Positions 36,821 to 46,447 of a stretch of DNA of 64,000 nt are shown piece by piece. The position numbers were made by a program, and so were the translations under genes. How positions within the stretch are numbered: position 1 is the stretch's first letter; the number at the start of each line of letters is the position of its first letter. The stretch lies in NCBI RefSeq assembly GCF_020829595.1, contig NZ_JAIVFW010000004.1, positions 124,001 to 188,000 on the forward strand. Direction: 5' to 3'. The stretch comes from Nostoc sp. CHAB 5844 (lineage in GTDB: Bacteria > Cyanobacteriota > Cyanobacteriia > Cyanobacteriales > Nostocaceae). Below the pieces are notes generated by a model. That model searched no databases, had not been told where the DNA came from, and saw only the letters and a list, made by a program, of their open reading frames with translations.

Positions 36821-38284
36821 ATGTTTGATGCATTAGCAGACCGTTTAGAATCCGCCTGGAAAAAACTTCGGGGTCAAGATAAAATTTCCGAATCTAACAT
36901 TCAAGAGGCTTTGCGCGAAGTCCGCCGCGCCTTATTGGAAGCAGATGTCAACCTCCAGGTAGTCAAAGATTTTATTAGCGAAGTTGAAGCCAAGGCGCAG
37001 GGAGCCGAGGTACTTTCTGGCGTGCGCCCTGACCAGCAGTTCATCAAAATTGTTTACGATGAACTGGTGCAAGTGATGGGGGAAGAAAATGTTCCCCTGG
37101 CAGAAACTGAAGAGAAACCTACTGTTGTGCTGCTGGCTGGTTTGCAAGGTACTGGTAAAACCACAGCTACAGCCAAGTTAGCTTTACATCTGCGTAAATT
37201 AGAGCGCAGCTGTTTATTAGTCGCCACAGACGTATATCGCCCAGCCGCGATTGATCAGTTGATCACCTTGGGTAAACAAATTGACGTACCAGTATTCGAT
37301 TTGGGAAGCGACGCAGACCCAGTAGAAATCGCCCGCCAAGGTGTAGAACGCGCCAAAGCCGAAGGTGTAAATACAGTCATCATTGATACTGCTGGTCGTC
37401 TGCAAATCGACGAAGACATGATGGCAGAATTAGCCCGCATCAAACAAACAGTCCAACCCCACGAAACTTTGTTAGTGGTGGACGCAATGACAGGTCAAGA
37501 AGCCGCCAACCTCACCCGTACCTTCCACGAGCAAATCGGTATTACTGGGGCAATTCTCACCAAGTTAGATGGTGATAGCCGAGGTGGTGCGGCGTTGTCA
37601 GTCCGCCAGATTTCCGGCGCACCAATCAAATTTGTCGGTATTGGGGAAAAAGTCGAAGCGCTACAACCTTTTTATCCTGACCGGATGGCATCGCGGATTC
37701 TGGGGATGGGCGATGTGCTGACCTTGGTAGAAAAAGCCCAAGAAGAAATTGACTTGGCAGATGCCGAGAAAATGCAAGAGAAAATTTTGTCGGCGAAATT
37801 TGACTTTACCGACTTTCTCAAACAGCTGCGTCTGCTGAAAAATATGGGGTCGCTGGGAGGAATCATGAAGTTGATTCCTGGCATGGGCAAGCTTTCTGAT
37901 GATCAACTTAAACAGGGAGAAACCCAGCTAAAACGCTGCGAAGCGATGATTAATTCCATGACCAAGCAAGAACGCCAAGACCCTGATTTATTGGCAAGTT
38001 CTCCCAGCCGACGACGACGGGTAGCGGCTGGTTCTGGTTACAAAGAAGCAGATGTGAGTAAGTTGGTGTCAGATTTCCAAAAAATGCGATCGCTCATGCA
38101 ACAAATGGGTAAAGGTAACTTCCCTGGTATGCCTGGGATGTTTGGTGGTGGCGGTGGTACGGCCTTCGCCGGTGCAGGCAATCGTCCTGCCGCCCCAGGG
38201 TGGCGCGGTTACACTGGCGGCGGTGGCGGCACGAAAAAGAAAAAACCCAAAGATAAAAAGAAAAAAGGTTTTGGAAATCTTTAG
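36821..38284 (+). CDS. ffh: Signal recognition particle protein Ffh (SRP54)
   Basis: 487-residue GTPase of co-translational targeting. N domain 1-90, then the G domain with GLQGTGKTT near 107-115, DTAGRLQIDE near 190-199, TKLDGDSRGGAAL near 247-259 and GIGEKVEALQPF; the methionine-rich M domain starts near 325. The C terminus ends in a Gly-rich, then Lys-rich tail (GGGGGTKKKKPKDKKKKGFG), a cyanobacterial elaboration. It begins the ffh-rpsP-khpA group. Confidence 0.97.
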   Translation: MFDALADRLESAWKKLRGQDKISESNIQEALREVRRALLEADVNLQVVKDFISEVEAKAQGAEVLSGVRPDQQFIKIVYDELVQVMGEENVPLAETEEKPTVVLLAGLQGTGKTTATAKLALHLRKLERSCLLVATDVYRPAAIDQLITLGKQIDVPVFDLGSDADPVEIARQGVERAKAEGVNTVIIDTAGRLQIDEDMMAELARIKQTVQPHETLLVVDAMTGQEAANLTRTFHEQIGITGAILTKLDGDSRGGAALSVRQISGAPIKFVGIGEKVEALQPFYPDRMASRILGMGDVLTLVEKAQEEIDLADAEKMQEKILSAKFDFTDFLKQLRLLKNMGSLGGIMKLIPGMGKLSDDQLKQGETQLKRCEAMINSMTKQERQDPDLLASSPSRRRRVAAGSGYKEADVSKLVSDFQKMRSLMQQMGKGNFPGMPGMFGGGGGTAFAGAGNRPAAPGWRGYTGGGGGTKKKKPKDKKKKGFGNL

Positions 38285-38370
38285 TCAAAAGTCAAAAGTC
38301 AAAAACCATAACCAATGACCAATGACCAATGACTAAGGACTAATGACAAATGACTAAGGACTCATAGCAG
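38283..38370. repeat. Heptameric short tandem repeats
   Basis: Runs of AGTCAAA, AATGACC and related heptamers directly after ffh, typical of the short tandemly repeated repetitive sequences of heterocystous cyanobacteria. Similar runs lie at about 21145-21245, 40713-40860 and 58566-58665. Confidence 0.75.
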
Positions 38371-38437
38371 TAAACCTTAGGCAAGTGCTAAAATTAGCAT
38401 TTCAGAATAACTACAAACAGGAGAACGATTCTTCGAC

Positions 38438-38698
38438 ATGATCAAACTGCGCTTGAAGCGATACGGAAAAAAGCGGGAAGCAAGCTACCGCATTGTCGCC
38501 ATGAATGGCCTCTCTCGCCGCGATGGTCGTCCTTTAGAAGAACTGGGCTTTTACAATCCCAGAACCGATGAAGTGCGGCTAGACGTTCCCGGCATCGTCA
38601 AGCGACTACAACAAGGCGCACAACCCACTGACACAGTACGTCGCATCCTAGTAAAAGCTAATGTTTTTGAACAGGTCAGTGCAAAACCCGCATCATAA
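38438..38698 (+). CDS. rpsP: 30S ribosomal protein S16
   Basis: 86 residues: [49 protein letters not shown] and an [16 protein letters not shown] end, all standard S16. AGGAG lies upstream of ATG 38438. The last 38 bases overlap the KH-domain gene if that gene starts at 38661. Confidence 0.98.
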   Translation: MIKLRLKRYGKKREASYRIVAMNGLSRRDGRPLEELGFYNPRTDEVRLDVPGIVKRLQQGAQPTDTVRRILVKANVFEQVSAKPAS

Positions 38699-39095
38699 CG
38701 TCAACACACAATCTCTCACAGCTAATCCCAACTACGTTGGACTAGTTCAATTTTTGGTGCAGCCGTTTTTAGAATCTCCAAAGACTTTAAGCGTTGATTG
38801 TGAAATTTCTCACACCCTCCAAAAGGCTTGGATTCGCATTGCTTTTGACAGTGCAGATAAAGGCAAAGTATTTGGTCGAGGCGGACGCAATATTCAGGCG
38901 ATTCGGACAGTAATTGCCGCGGCTGCGGAACTTGCTGGACAGTCAGTATACCTGGATATCTATGGCAGCACTGCTATGGGGCGAGAGGGTATGTCTTTTG
39001 ATGAAGACCACGAAGAGCGACCCCCACTACCGAAAACTAGGGAAAGACGCGGAAACAACGGGCCTAGACCTATAGCTAAACCTCGTTTCCGCTAG
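38661..39095 (+). CDS. khpA: KhpA-type KH domain RNA-binding protein
   Basis: Up to 144 residues. The KH motif is at about 66-115: [20 protein letters not shown] then [20 protein letters not shown]. The GRGGRNIQ loop binds RNA, and the C-terminal tail is Arg/Pro-rich. Candidate starts are ATG 38661 (overlapping rpsP) and GTG 38679. KhpA with KhpB/Jag forms a global RNA chaperone pair in other bacteria; jag is in this window at 23679. The rpsP-khpA order is widely conserved. Confidence 0.92.
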   Translation: MFLNRSVQNPHHNVNTQSLTANPNYVGLVQFLVQPFLESPKTLSVDCEISHTLQKAWIRIAFDSADKGKVFGRGGRNIQAIRTVIAAAAELAGQSVYLDIYGSTAMGREGMSFDEDHEERPPLPKTRERRGNNGPRPIAKPRFR

Positions 39096-39274
39096 GTTTA
39101 AACTAAAAAGAAAGGAAAATGAGAGAGAAAAAGGATGAAGTAGGAAGTATGAAGTGTGAAATATGAAATTTCATCCTTGATGCTTCTACCGCCTGTCTCT
39201 TCTCATTTACCCAATTTCTAAATGCTATTTTTGAATGCAACTTCTAAATCTCTGTCAGGGGGTGAAATTAGGGA

Positions 39275-39451
39275 GTGGCTGAAGTCCGTCTAGGTGAAAA
39301 TGAAACAATTGACTCGGCACTAAGACGTTTTAAAAAGAAAATTCAAAGAGCCGGGATATTATCTGAAGTTAAACGTCGGGAAAGATACGAAAAACCCAGT
39401 TTGCGCCGTAAGCGTAAAGCGGAAGCTGCACGTAAAGGTGTTCGTTACTAA
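39275..39451 (+). CDS. rpsU: 30S ribosomal protein S21
   Basis: 58 residues from GTG 39275: [59 protein letters not shown] clear S21, with the typical cyanobacterial start and basic tail. A perfect hairpin follows at 39515. Confidence 0.95.
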   Translation: MAEVRLGENETIDSALRRFKKKIQRAGILSEVKRRERYEKPSLRRKRKAEAARKGVRY

Positions 39452-39514
39452 GCGGTTAACCGAAGTCAATAGTTTAATTTGAGGTTTGAAAGTTTAATGA
39501 ATTTCAACCTCAAC

Positions 39515-39544
39515 AAAGTAGAGACGCGATCGCGTCTCTACTTT
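39515..39544 (+). terminator. Perfect hairpin after rpsU (GTAGAGACG family)
   Basis: 30-bp perfect palindrome AAAGTAGAGACGCGA and its complement. One of four GTAGAGACG...CGTCTCTAC hairpins in the window, probably a repeat recruited as a terminator. Confidence 0.75.
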
Positions 39545-39761
39545 ACTAGAAAAAATAGTAAAAATTAAATTATGTCTTGGCTAAATAAAAAATTACATAA
39601 TCTGGTGAGATAGTCATTTGTCATTGATATTCAACAAGTGAAAATGACGAAGCACTATAAAATATAATGTAAAAATAAAGTTAATTAAAAACTGTAATAA
39701 ACACTTTCAGAAATACAAGAGCGTTGTTAAAAATAACTCCTGACACATTTAAGAAATAACT

Positions 39762-40715
39762 ATGGCAGATGCCTTAACAATTCAGCTGCCTAATATTCCG
39801 AGTGCGATCGCACTTGCAGGTGATGGTGAAGAAAATCTCAAAATTCTGTCTCGACAAACAGGCGCGATGTTAGTACTGCGAGGACAGGAATTACGGATTA
39901 CGGGTACAGATGCACAAATTAATTTAGCATCGCGGTTAGTGCGATCGCTAGAAGACCTATGGATTAAAGGCAACACTATTTCCAGTGCGGATATTTTAAC
40001 AGCTCGTCAAGCTTTAGATAGCGATCGCGAAGACGAACTACAAGAATTACGCCGAGATGTTCTCGCTAAAACACGTCGCGGTGAAGAAGTCCGCGCAAAA
40101 ACATTTCGTCAGCGACAATACATTGAAACCATCCGTAAACGTGACGTTACCTTTTGCATCGGGCCAGCTGGTACTGGTAAAACTTATCTGGCTGTAGTTG
40201 TCGCCGTTCAAGCACTCCTCGCCAACCAAGTAGAAAAACTAATTTTAACTCGTCCAGCCGTAGAAGCTGGTGAAAGGTTAGGCTTTTTACCAGGAGACTT
40301 ACAACAGAAAATTAATCCTTATCTGCGTCCACTTTACGACGCGATTTACGAATTTATTGATGCTGAAAAAGTCCCCAATTTAATGGAACGCGGCATCATT
40401 GAAGTTGCACCACTCGCTTATATGCGCGGACGTACCCTCAATCATGCTTTTATAATAGTGGATGAAGCGCAAAATACCACACCTGCACAAATCAAAATGG
40501 TATTGACTCGTTTGGGTTTTCGTTCTCGTATGGTAATTACAGGTGATATTACACAAACAGATTTGCCTCATAATCAACAATCAGGTCTATCAGTTGCTTT
40601 AGATATTTTAAAACACGTCGAAGGCATTGGTTTTTGCGAATTTACTCAAAAAGATGTAGTGCGTCATCCCCTAGTTCAGCGAATTGTCGCTGCGTATGAA
40701 AAATCCGAAAAATAG
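39762..40715 (+). CDS. PhoH family ATPase
   Basis: 317 residues. A KH-like N-terminal region (1-110) precedes the PhoH ATPase core: CIGPAGTGKTYLAVVVAVQA near 133-152, LTRPAVEAGERLGFLPGD near 165-182, AYMRGRTLNHAFIIVDEAQN near 222-241 and GDITQTDLP near 266-274. PhoH-like proteins resemble superfamily I helicases and are linked to RNA metabolism; the nearby S21 and KH-protein genes fit that. Length and motifs are normal. Confidence 0.95.
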   Translation: MADALTIQLPNIPSAIALAGDGEENLKILSRQTGAMLVLRGQELRITGTDAQINLASRLVRSLEDLWIKGNTISSADILTARQALDSDREDELQELRRDVLAKTRRGEEVRAKTFRQRQYIETIRKRDVTFCIGPAGTGKTYLAVVVAVQALLANQVEKLILTRPAVEAGERLGFLPGDLQQKINPYLRPLYDAIYEFIDAEKVPNLMERGIIEVAPLAYMRGRTLNHAFIIVDEAQNTTPAQIKMVLTRLGFRSRMVITGDITQTDLPHNQQSGLSVALDILKHVEGIGFCEFTQKDVVRHPLVQRIVAAYEKSEK

Positions 40716-40867
40716 TCAACAGTCAATGGTCAAAAGTCCATAGTTAAAAGTTTTTCAATAACAAATGACCATTGACAAATGACAAAGCGCAAAGTCTGAG
40801 CGGAGGCTTCCTCCGATCGGAACTTTGTAAGAGAGGACAAATGACAAATAACAAAGGACAATTAACT

Positions 40868-41272
40868 ATGAGTGCAAATTTAAAAGAATTTTTAGAAGCT
40901 TGCGAAACTTTAGGAACTTTGCGTTTAATAGTTACCAGCAGCGCTGCTGTATTAGAAGCACGCGGCAAAATAGAAAAACTATTTTATGCCGAATTGCCTA
41001 AAGGTAAATATGCCAATATGCACACCGAAGGCTTTGAATTTCACCTCAATATGGACAAAATTACCCAGGTGAAGTTTGAAACAGGTGAAGCGAAAAGAGG
41101 TAACTTTACTACCTATGCCATCCGATTTTTAGATGATAAACAAGAACCTGCTTTAAGCTTATTTCTCCAATGGGGCAAACCAGGAGAATACGAACCAGGA
41201 CAAGTAGAAGCTTGGCAAACTTTGAAAGAACAATATGGCGAAGTTTGGCAGCCTTTACCAATAGAGTTCTAG
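40868..41272 (+). CDS. ChuX/HutX-like haem-handling protein
   Basis: 134 residues from ATG 40868 (MSANLKEFLEACETLGTLRL), with AAAGG 10 nt upstream. The frame is open to 40772 but that part is heptamer repeat. The pattern GKIEKLFYAELPKGKYANMH, GFEFHLNMDKITQVKFETGE and a LSLFLQWGKPGEY...QVEAWQTLKEQYG end resembles the ChuX/HutX family that binds haem-like ligands in the cytosol. Haem binding is inferred. It follows phoH by about 150 bp. Confidence 0.65.
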   Translation: MSANLKEFLEACETLGTLRLIVTSSAAVLEARGKIEKLFYAELPKGKYANMHTEGFEFHLNMDKITQVKFETGEAKRGNFTTYAIRFLDDKQEPALSLFLQWGKPGEYEPGQVEAWQTLKEQYGEVWQPLPIEF

Positions 41273-41300
41273 GTCATTTGTCAATAGTCATTTGTCATTT

Positions 41301-41331
41301 GTAGGTTGGGTGGAGCGATAGCGAAACCCAA
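41301..41331 (+). repeat. Half copy of the GTAGGTTGGGTTGA palindromic repeat
   Basis: GTAGGTTGGGTGGAGCGATA then GCGAAACCCAA. The left half of the element seen complete at 52462-52540 and 57902-57973. Confidence 0.75.
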
Positions 41332-41371
41332 TATGGACAAACTACTTAAATTTCCTTAATTACGAATTAAT

Positions 41372-42169
41372 ATGAGGGCAATTTGCAGTTTTTGCTTGAT
41401 TGTTTTATTCCTGCTGGGATGGAGTGGGAATGCAGCCGCAGGTGAGTTATCTGAACATTTAGCAAATTTTCCTCAGTGGGAAAAATTAACTTCTGTACAG
41501 TCAGCTTCCGGCGATTTAGCTTACCAGGAATGGATGGCAGGTACTTGGAAAGTTACAAGTACATTGGTAGATTTAGTTGCACCTTTAGCACCAGATGTTA
41601 TGACACCTGGGTTTGAAAGTAACCGTCAACAACTTAATAAACCTGTCAGTTTTATTGTCAGATTTATTAAACAACCACCACCAGTAAAAGTTGGTTTGAA
41701 ATTTATTCCACAAATAAATAACAAATCACCAATTTTAGTAGCAGATAGAGCATTTAATAGTTTAAATTTAGCTAAAGCTTATTTAGGCGATCAAGCAGTA
41801 TTATCAGTCAAAGTAGATCCAGACTCTCCTAATCGGCAAATTACATTTTTACGTGGAGAACGTCAATTAGTTTCTATCGTGACGGCACGCGCTACAGAAA
41901 CGATTTCTAATAATCAATTTATTACTGCTGAAGTATTTCAACAACTATTTAAAGGTGGTACTCTTCCTTATTTTAATTCTGTAGAATCTACAACTGCTTA
42001 CCATAAACTGCCAACAAATAATCCCAAAATTGACGCAGATCAAGTTACGGCGGTCTACCTTTCACCCCAAGATCCAGATTACTTTCAAGCGGGTTCTCGA
42101 CCAGTTGCTCTTTATCGCTATCGTTTAGAATTTTTTCCTGTAGAACTGCCACCTCCAGCAGAACAATGA
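41372..42169 (+). CDS. Exported DUF6816-like protein
   Basis: 265 residues. Signal peptide: MRAICSFCLIVLFLLGWSGN with likely cleavage after AAA near 23. The mature part starts ELSEHLANFPQWEKL and contains DLAYQEWMAGTWKVTSTLVD near 49-68, GLKFIPQINNKSPILVADRA near 108-127 and a C-terminal YRLEFFPVEL. The W-x-AGTW-VTSTLVDL pattern matches cyanobacterial and plastid lumen-type proteins I know as DUF6816; function unknown. Probably periplasmic or thylakoid-lumenal. Confidence 0.65.
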   Translation: MRAICSFCLIVLFLLGWSGNAAAGELSEHLANFPQWEKLTSVQSASGDLAYQEWMAGTWKVTSTLVDLVAPLAPDVMTPGFESNRQQLNKPVSFIVRFIKQPPPVKVGLKFIPQINNKSPILVADRAFNSLNLAKAYLGDQAVLSVKVDPDSPNRQITFLRGERQLVSIVTARATETISNNQFITAEVFQQLFKGGTLPYFNSVESTTAYHKLPTNNPKIDADQVTAVYLSPQDPDYFQAGSRPVALYRYRLEFFPVELPPPAEQ

Positions 42170-42256
42170 TTTAGTATATTAGCTATTGACTATTTTGTAA
42201 CACGCTTGTAGTATAATATTCCAAGCTCACGATCGCGCTCTTGGACAGAATAGATC

Positions 42257-44077
42257 ATGGCAAAATTTCGAGATATTCTCAATTATTATCGTCCCGACTG
42301 GAAACTGAGCGTTTTTAGTATTACAACATCGAGCGTTTACGAAATTATTGATTTGGTTGTCCCTTATGCGATTGGGCAGATTTTAAATGTTTTGTCTGGC
42401 GCACCGTTGGATAAACCTCTGCAAAGTGCGATCGCCACAATTTCAGAGGCTACCAATTACCCAGTTGGTAAACAACTATCTTTAGCAGTATTACTGGGCA
42501 TGATTTTTATCGTGACTGTAATGCGAGCGCCGACACAACCTTGGTTAACTCATTGGTTTCACTGGGATATCGCCTTAAGGTTACGTCGTTCTAAAAGTCA
42601 AACAGCCATAGAAAAAATTCTGACTCTCCCCCTAGAATTTTATGATGTCAATAACCCCGGACGCATTGCTGGCAGAATAGCTAGAGGTATATCAAACCAT
42701 ACTTGGACTTATCCCGAAATCGCCGGACAGTTGATTCCCAAACTATTACGTGTACTGGGAATCTTTGTGTTTATTTTGCTAATTGAGTGGCGAATTGCGC
42801 TGTTATATCTGATTTCTTTTGTAGTTATTCTCGGTTTTAGCTTGAAGGATTTACAGCGACTGATTTGGCACGAAAGCCGTCTAGATAAATACACAGAAGA
42901 TACAGAAAGTCGCACCTCAGAACTCATCACCAATATCAAAACTGTCAAGGCATTCGCCACAGAAGCCCAAGAACTTAAACGCCAAAATGTACGTTTGCAA
43001 CGTGAACTGACAGTCATCGATTATCGCATTCACAAAGGTTACGTGAAACTGGCTACTTGGCAGAGAAGTGTGATTCAGTTTTGTGTGTTTACGATTTTGG
43101 GTTTAACTTTAGCAGCCACCTTAGACGGTCGAATTTCTCTGGGTCATTTTGTCATGACCTTAACTCTTTCTAGTATGGCTTATGCCGAATTAGAACCAAT
43201 TAGTACCTTGGCAGAAGTTTTTGCGCGACGCTATTCTTCGATGTTGCGATTTCACGAATTTCTCCAAGAACCAATCGGTTCAGATGCAGCTAGTTTATTA
43301 GACACAGGAAATGAGACAGAATCACCCTATAAATTTACTGGTAAATTAGAGTTTTCTCAAGTTAGTTTTGGATATGATGCTAACCGTAAGGTATTACATG
43401 ATATCAACTTGTTGATTGAACCTTACCAAACAGTCGCTTTGGTTGGGCGTTCTGGTTCTGGTAAATCTACTTTAGTGAAGCTGCTATTGCGGTATTTTGA
43501 ACCTCAAGCAGGTCAAATTCTGATTGATGGTTACGATATTCGTACCTTGGATGTGGGTAAGTATAGACGTAGGTTAGCGATCGTTCACCAAGAAGTAGAC
43601 GTTTTCAATGGCACAATTTTAGAGAATCTCACCTACGGTAGACCAAGCGCTACCTTTGAAGAAGTGCAACAAGCATGTAAAATCGCCAGAGTTGATGAGG
43701 TAGTACAAATCTTACCCCAAGGCTATTACACAGTTGTGGGAGAACGCGGTGTCAGGCTATCTGGCGGACAAAGACAGCGCCTGGGAATTGCTAGGGCGTT
43801 ATTAGTCAAACCAGATGTACTGATTTTTGACGAAGCTACCTCCAGCTTAGATTATGAATCAGAACGTTCTATTCAATTGGCGATGCGATCGATTCAGGGT
43901 ACTTGTACCACCATCGTTATTGCTCACCGTCTAAGTACAGTCCGCGAAGCTGACAAAATTGTAGTGTTAGATCAAGGTAAAATTGTCGAAGTTGGTAGCC
44001 ACGAAGAACTATTGCGTCATGAAGGTATTTACCAACGCTTGCACTCTTTGCAAGAAACAGGCGAACTCTTGAGCTAA
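42257..44077 (+). CDS. ABC transporter, fused permease and ATPase (exporter type)
   Basis: 606-residue half-transporter; a homodimer would form the working exporter. Six-helix transmembrane domain at about 15-325. ATPase at about 365-600: Walker A GRSGSGKST near 400, Q-loop HQEVDVF, signature LSGGQRQRLGIARA near 507-520, Walker B VLIFDEATSSLD near 527-538 and H-switch IAHRLS. Closest in style to lipid or peptide exporters (MsbA/MdlB-like). Cargo cannot be read from the sequence. Followed by a hairpin with a T-run. Confidence 0.93.
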   Translation: MAKFRDILNYYRPDWKLSVFSITTSSVYEIIDLVVPYAIGQILNVLSGAPLDKPLQSAIATISEATNYPVGKQLSLAVLLGMIFIVTVMRAPTQPWLTHWFHWDIALRLRRSKSQTAIEKILTLPLEFYDVNNPGRIAGRIARGISNHTWTYPEIAGQLIPKLLRVLGIFVFILLIEWRIALLYLISFVVILGFSLKDLQRLIWHESRLDKYTEDTESRTSELITNIKTVKAFATEAQELKRQNVRLQRELTVIDYRIHKGYVKLATWQRSVIQFCVFTILGLTLAATLDGRISLGHFVMTLTLSSMAYAELEPISTLAEVFARRYSSMLRFHEFLQEPIGSDAASLLDTGNETESPYKFTGKLEFSQVSFGYDANRKVLHDINLLIEPYQTVALVGRSGSGKSTLVKLLLRYFEPQAGQILIDGYDIRTLDVGKYRRRLAIVHQEVDVFNGTILENLTYGRPSATFEEVQQACKIARVDEVVQILPQGYYTVVGERGVRLSGGQRQRLGIARALLVKPDVLIFDEATSSLDYESERSIQLAMRSIQGTCTTIVIAHRLSTVREADKIVVLDQGKIVEVGSHEELLRHEGIYQRLHSLQETGELLS

Positions 44078-44096
44078 GTGCCTATTAATCACGTTT

Positions 44097-44131
44097 GTAG
44101 AGACGTTGCAGTGCAACGTCTCTACTTTTTT
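44097..44131 (+). terminator. Hairpin terminator of ABC transporter gene
   Basis: GTAGAGACGTTGCA, one G, then the exact complement, followed by six T. It lies 19 bp after the stop codon and belongs to the GTAGAGACG hairpin family. Confidence 0.85.
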
Positions 44132-44189
44132 GCAAAAGACTTGCGCTTTTGAAAATCTGTTGCTAAAATAATAAATCGTTGAGACAAAC

Positions 44190-44271
44190 GGGTCGGTGTC
44201 CGAGTGGTTAATGGAGGCGGACTGTAAATCCGCTGGCTTTGCCTACGCTAGTTCGAATCTAGCCCGGCCCA
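44190..44271 (+). tRNA. tRNA-Tyr (anticodon GTA)
   Basis: 82 nt. Acceptor arms GGGTCGG / CCGGCCC with one G-U pair, anticodon loop ACTGTAAAT giving GTA, a long variable arm expected of bacterial tRNA-Tyr, and TTCGAATC in the T loop. The CCA end is not fully encoded (ACC then T). Confidence 0.96.
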
Positions 44272-44367
44272 CCTCTTCTCAAAACAAAATTATGAGTTAT
44301 AATGGCTGAGTATCAAGTAGAGTTAGCAGCCATATAGCCCATAACCCAAAGAAAAAAATTAAATTTT

Positions 44368-44439
44368 GCCCGTGTGGCTCAGTGGTAGAGCACACCCTTG
44401 GTAAGGGTGAGGTCACGAGTTCAATCCTCGTCACGGGCT
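44368..44439 (+). tRNA. tRNA-Thr (anticodon GGT)
   Basis: 72 nt. Acceptor GCCCGTG / CACGGGC, anticodon loop TTGGTAA with GGT, T loop TTCAATC, discriminator T. CCA not encoded. Ends 2 bp before the stop codon of convergent msrA. Confidence 0.96.
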
Positions 44440-44441
44440 TT

Positions 44442-45119
44442 TTATTTATGGTAAATTTCCGGGAATTTAGCTTGAAGTTTAGCCAACTTCGGCAAGTCAT
44501 GCACTACGACATAACGACTGTTAGGATTACGGGCAATATAGTTCTGATGGTATTCCTCAGCTTGATAAAAACCTTTTAATGGACTTAGTTCAGTGACAAT
44601 TTGCTTGTTGAAGATGTTCGCTTTATTGAGTTGCTCAATATATTTTTGCGCTTCTTGTTTTTGAGCTTCGTTAGCAAAAAATATAACTGAACGATATTGC
44701 TTACCGAAGTCTGGCCCTTGGCGATTTAACTGTGTCGGATCATGGGCTACCAAAAAGTAGACTTTCAGTAGTTGATCGTATGAGATTTTTGATGGATCAT
44801 AAATAATTTTCACTGATTCTGCGTGATTGGTGAATCCAGAACTGACAAGTGTGTAGTCTGCGGTTGTGGCATCGCCACCAGAAAAGCCGGAAACAACATC
44901 AGAAACTCCTTTTAGATGCTCAAAAACTGCTTCCATTCCCCAAAAGCAGCCACCACCAAAAACGGCTACCTGTTTAGTCTGGGGTGTAGCAGTTGAGATA
45001 TCACTGGCGGGAGTGGGAAATATCAAACGAGATGCACCATAAAAGAGTAGAAAAGTCAACGAAATTATAGACAAGTTGCGTACTAGGTTGCGAGAAAGTG
45101 TAAAGTTGCTATTTGACAT
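44442..45119 (-). CDS. msrA: Peptide-methionine (S)-S-oxide reductase MsrA, membrane-anchored
   Basis: 225 residues. A hydrophobic helix near 14-34 and a Thr/Pro linker precede the MsrA domain, so the enzyme is probably anchored to or exported across the membrane. Catalytic motif GGGCFWGMEAVFEHL (Cys58), GFSGGDATTADYTLVSSGFT near 79-98 and HAESVKIIYDP are canonical. The usual C-terminal recycling Cys are absent, suggesting a partner reductant. Repairs oxidised methionine. Its stop codon lies 2 bp from the end of tRNA-Thr on the opposite strand. Confidence 0.94.
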   Translation of the reverse strand: MSNSNFTLSRNLVRNLSIISLTFLLFYGASRLIFPTPASDISTATPQTKQVAVFGGGCFWGMEAVFEHLKGVSDVVSGFSGGDATTADYTLVSSGFTNHAESVKIIYDPSKISYDQLLKVYFLVAHDPTQLNRQGPDFGKQYRSVIFFANEAQKQEAQKYIEQLNKANIFNKQIVTELSPLKGFYQAEEYHQNYIARNPNSRYVVVHDLPKLAKLQAKFPEIYHK

Positions 45120-45316
45120 GGCTTGGTAAACTCCTTACATAAATAAACTATGATTGATTTAACCTTTTTGTCATCAGATAGCGATCGCTATCTTTAAATC
45201 CAACTCGGTAATAAAAAGCTTTTTTGGATTAAAATTAACAGCGTTTCAACGTCTTTGTTTTCTCCTGGTTTGAAGTTAATTTTCATAGTTCATTTCAACC
45301 AAAAAGATGTGTGCCG

Positions 45317-46447
45317 TCAGACTTTGGCCTCTAATATAGGTAATGTCAGAATAAAAGTGCTGCCATTCCCAAGTTCTGACCGAAGTTCGACTTTACCGCC
45401 AATGCACTCCACAAGGCGTTTGACGATACATAAACCCATACCAGTGCCTCCTGTCGAACGGGTGCGAGAGGGATCTATTCGATAAAAGGGTTCAAAAATG
45501 CGGGACTGTTCTAATAAAGGAATACCACATCCCTTGTCACTTACTTTAATCATGGCCCAACCATCAGCCTGAGTTAGCTGCAAAGTAACAGGCTCACTCG
45601 CATCGGAATATTTGACTGCATTACCAATCAAATGGCTTAATATCTGCATTAGCTGATTGCGTTCTGCCTTGACTTCAATCGGAAAGGAAGCTATTTCTAG
45701 CTGAATTGCCCGATGGTGAAATTTTTCTGTCATTTGGGCTATGGTTGCCAGCAAATCATTGAGTAATAGTGGTTCAGTTTGCCAAGTGATTGTACTGTTA
45801 TCGGCTCGTGCCAAGTCTAGTAAGTCTTGCAAGATATGATTCATTCTTTCAGCATCAGAAAAAGCCATTGCCAGAGTTTCTTTTTGGCAATCTGCTAAAT
45901 TATGACTGCGTTGTAAACTTCTTTGCAGATATCCATAAACCATGCTGAGGGGGGTGCGTAACTCGTGGGCCAAATCGCTGATTAACTGTCGCTGCTGTTC
46001 TTTGGCTTCTGAAAGTCTAGTTAAAAATTCAATCCATGTCTGGGCTAACTCCTGAATTTCGCTTGGTGTTCCGTTTAACCATAGCTGGTGAGGAATCAGT
46101 TCAGCAGTGCAGGTTTCTGCCCACTGATTCATCTGTTGTAATGGTAGAAGCGATCGCTTAATGAACAAAGTTGTAAAAACTGTCGTAGTAGTAAGCGAAA
46201 CAATGCTCATTATTCCCAAATTTTGAATAACTTTCAATAGTTGAGAGTTTTCAGCTATACCATAATTTTGATGAGCATTAATCAGCAACTGTTTTATTTC
46301 CCAACCAGCCCACATCGTCAAGCTACTTAGTCCGAGCGTCACGATAACAACGATGCCAACAGTTAAGCGGAAATGAAGTGAAGCAGGGTCAATTCTTTCT
46401 AAAAAGAGTTTGACTAATTTTCTTGTAAAATTTACTGCAACATTCAT
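45317..46447 (-). CDS. Sensor histidine kinase
   Basis: 376 residues. TM helices at about 29-49 and 77-97 flank a very short periplasmic loop (about 25 residues), so sensing may be within the membrane. HAMP-like linker (98-150), H-box LISDLAHELRTPLSMVYGYL with phospho-accepting His161, N-box LMQILSHLIGNAVKYSD, G1 VSDKGCGIP, F-box IFEPFYRIDPSRTRS and G2 GGTGMGLCIVKRLVE. All catalytic boxes intact. No response regulator is adjacent, so it is an orphan here. Confidence 0.93.
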   Translation of the reverse strand: MNVAVNFTRKLVKLFLERIDPASLHFRLTVGIVVIVTLGLSSLTMWAGWEIKQLLINAHQNYGIAENSQLLKVIQNLGIMSIVSLTTTTVFTTLFIKRSLLPLQQMNQWAETCTAELIPHQLWLNGTPSEIQELAQTWIEFLTRLSEAKEQQRQLISDLAHELRTPLSMVYGYLQRSLQRSHNLADCQKETLAMAFSDAERMNHILQDLLDLARADNSTITWQTEPLLLNDLLATIAQMTEKFHHRAIQLEIASFPIEVKAERNQLMQILSHLIGNAVKYSDASEPVTLQLTQADGWAMIKVSDKGCGIPLLEQSRIFEPFYRIDPSRTRSTGGTGMGLCIVKRLVECIGGKVELRSELGNGSTFILTLPILEAKV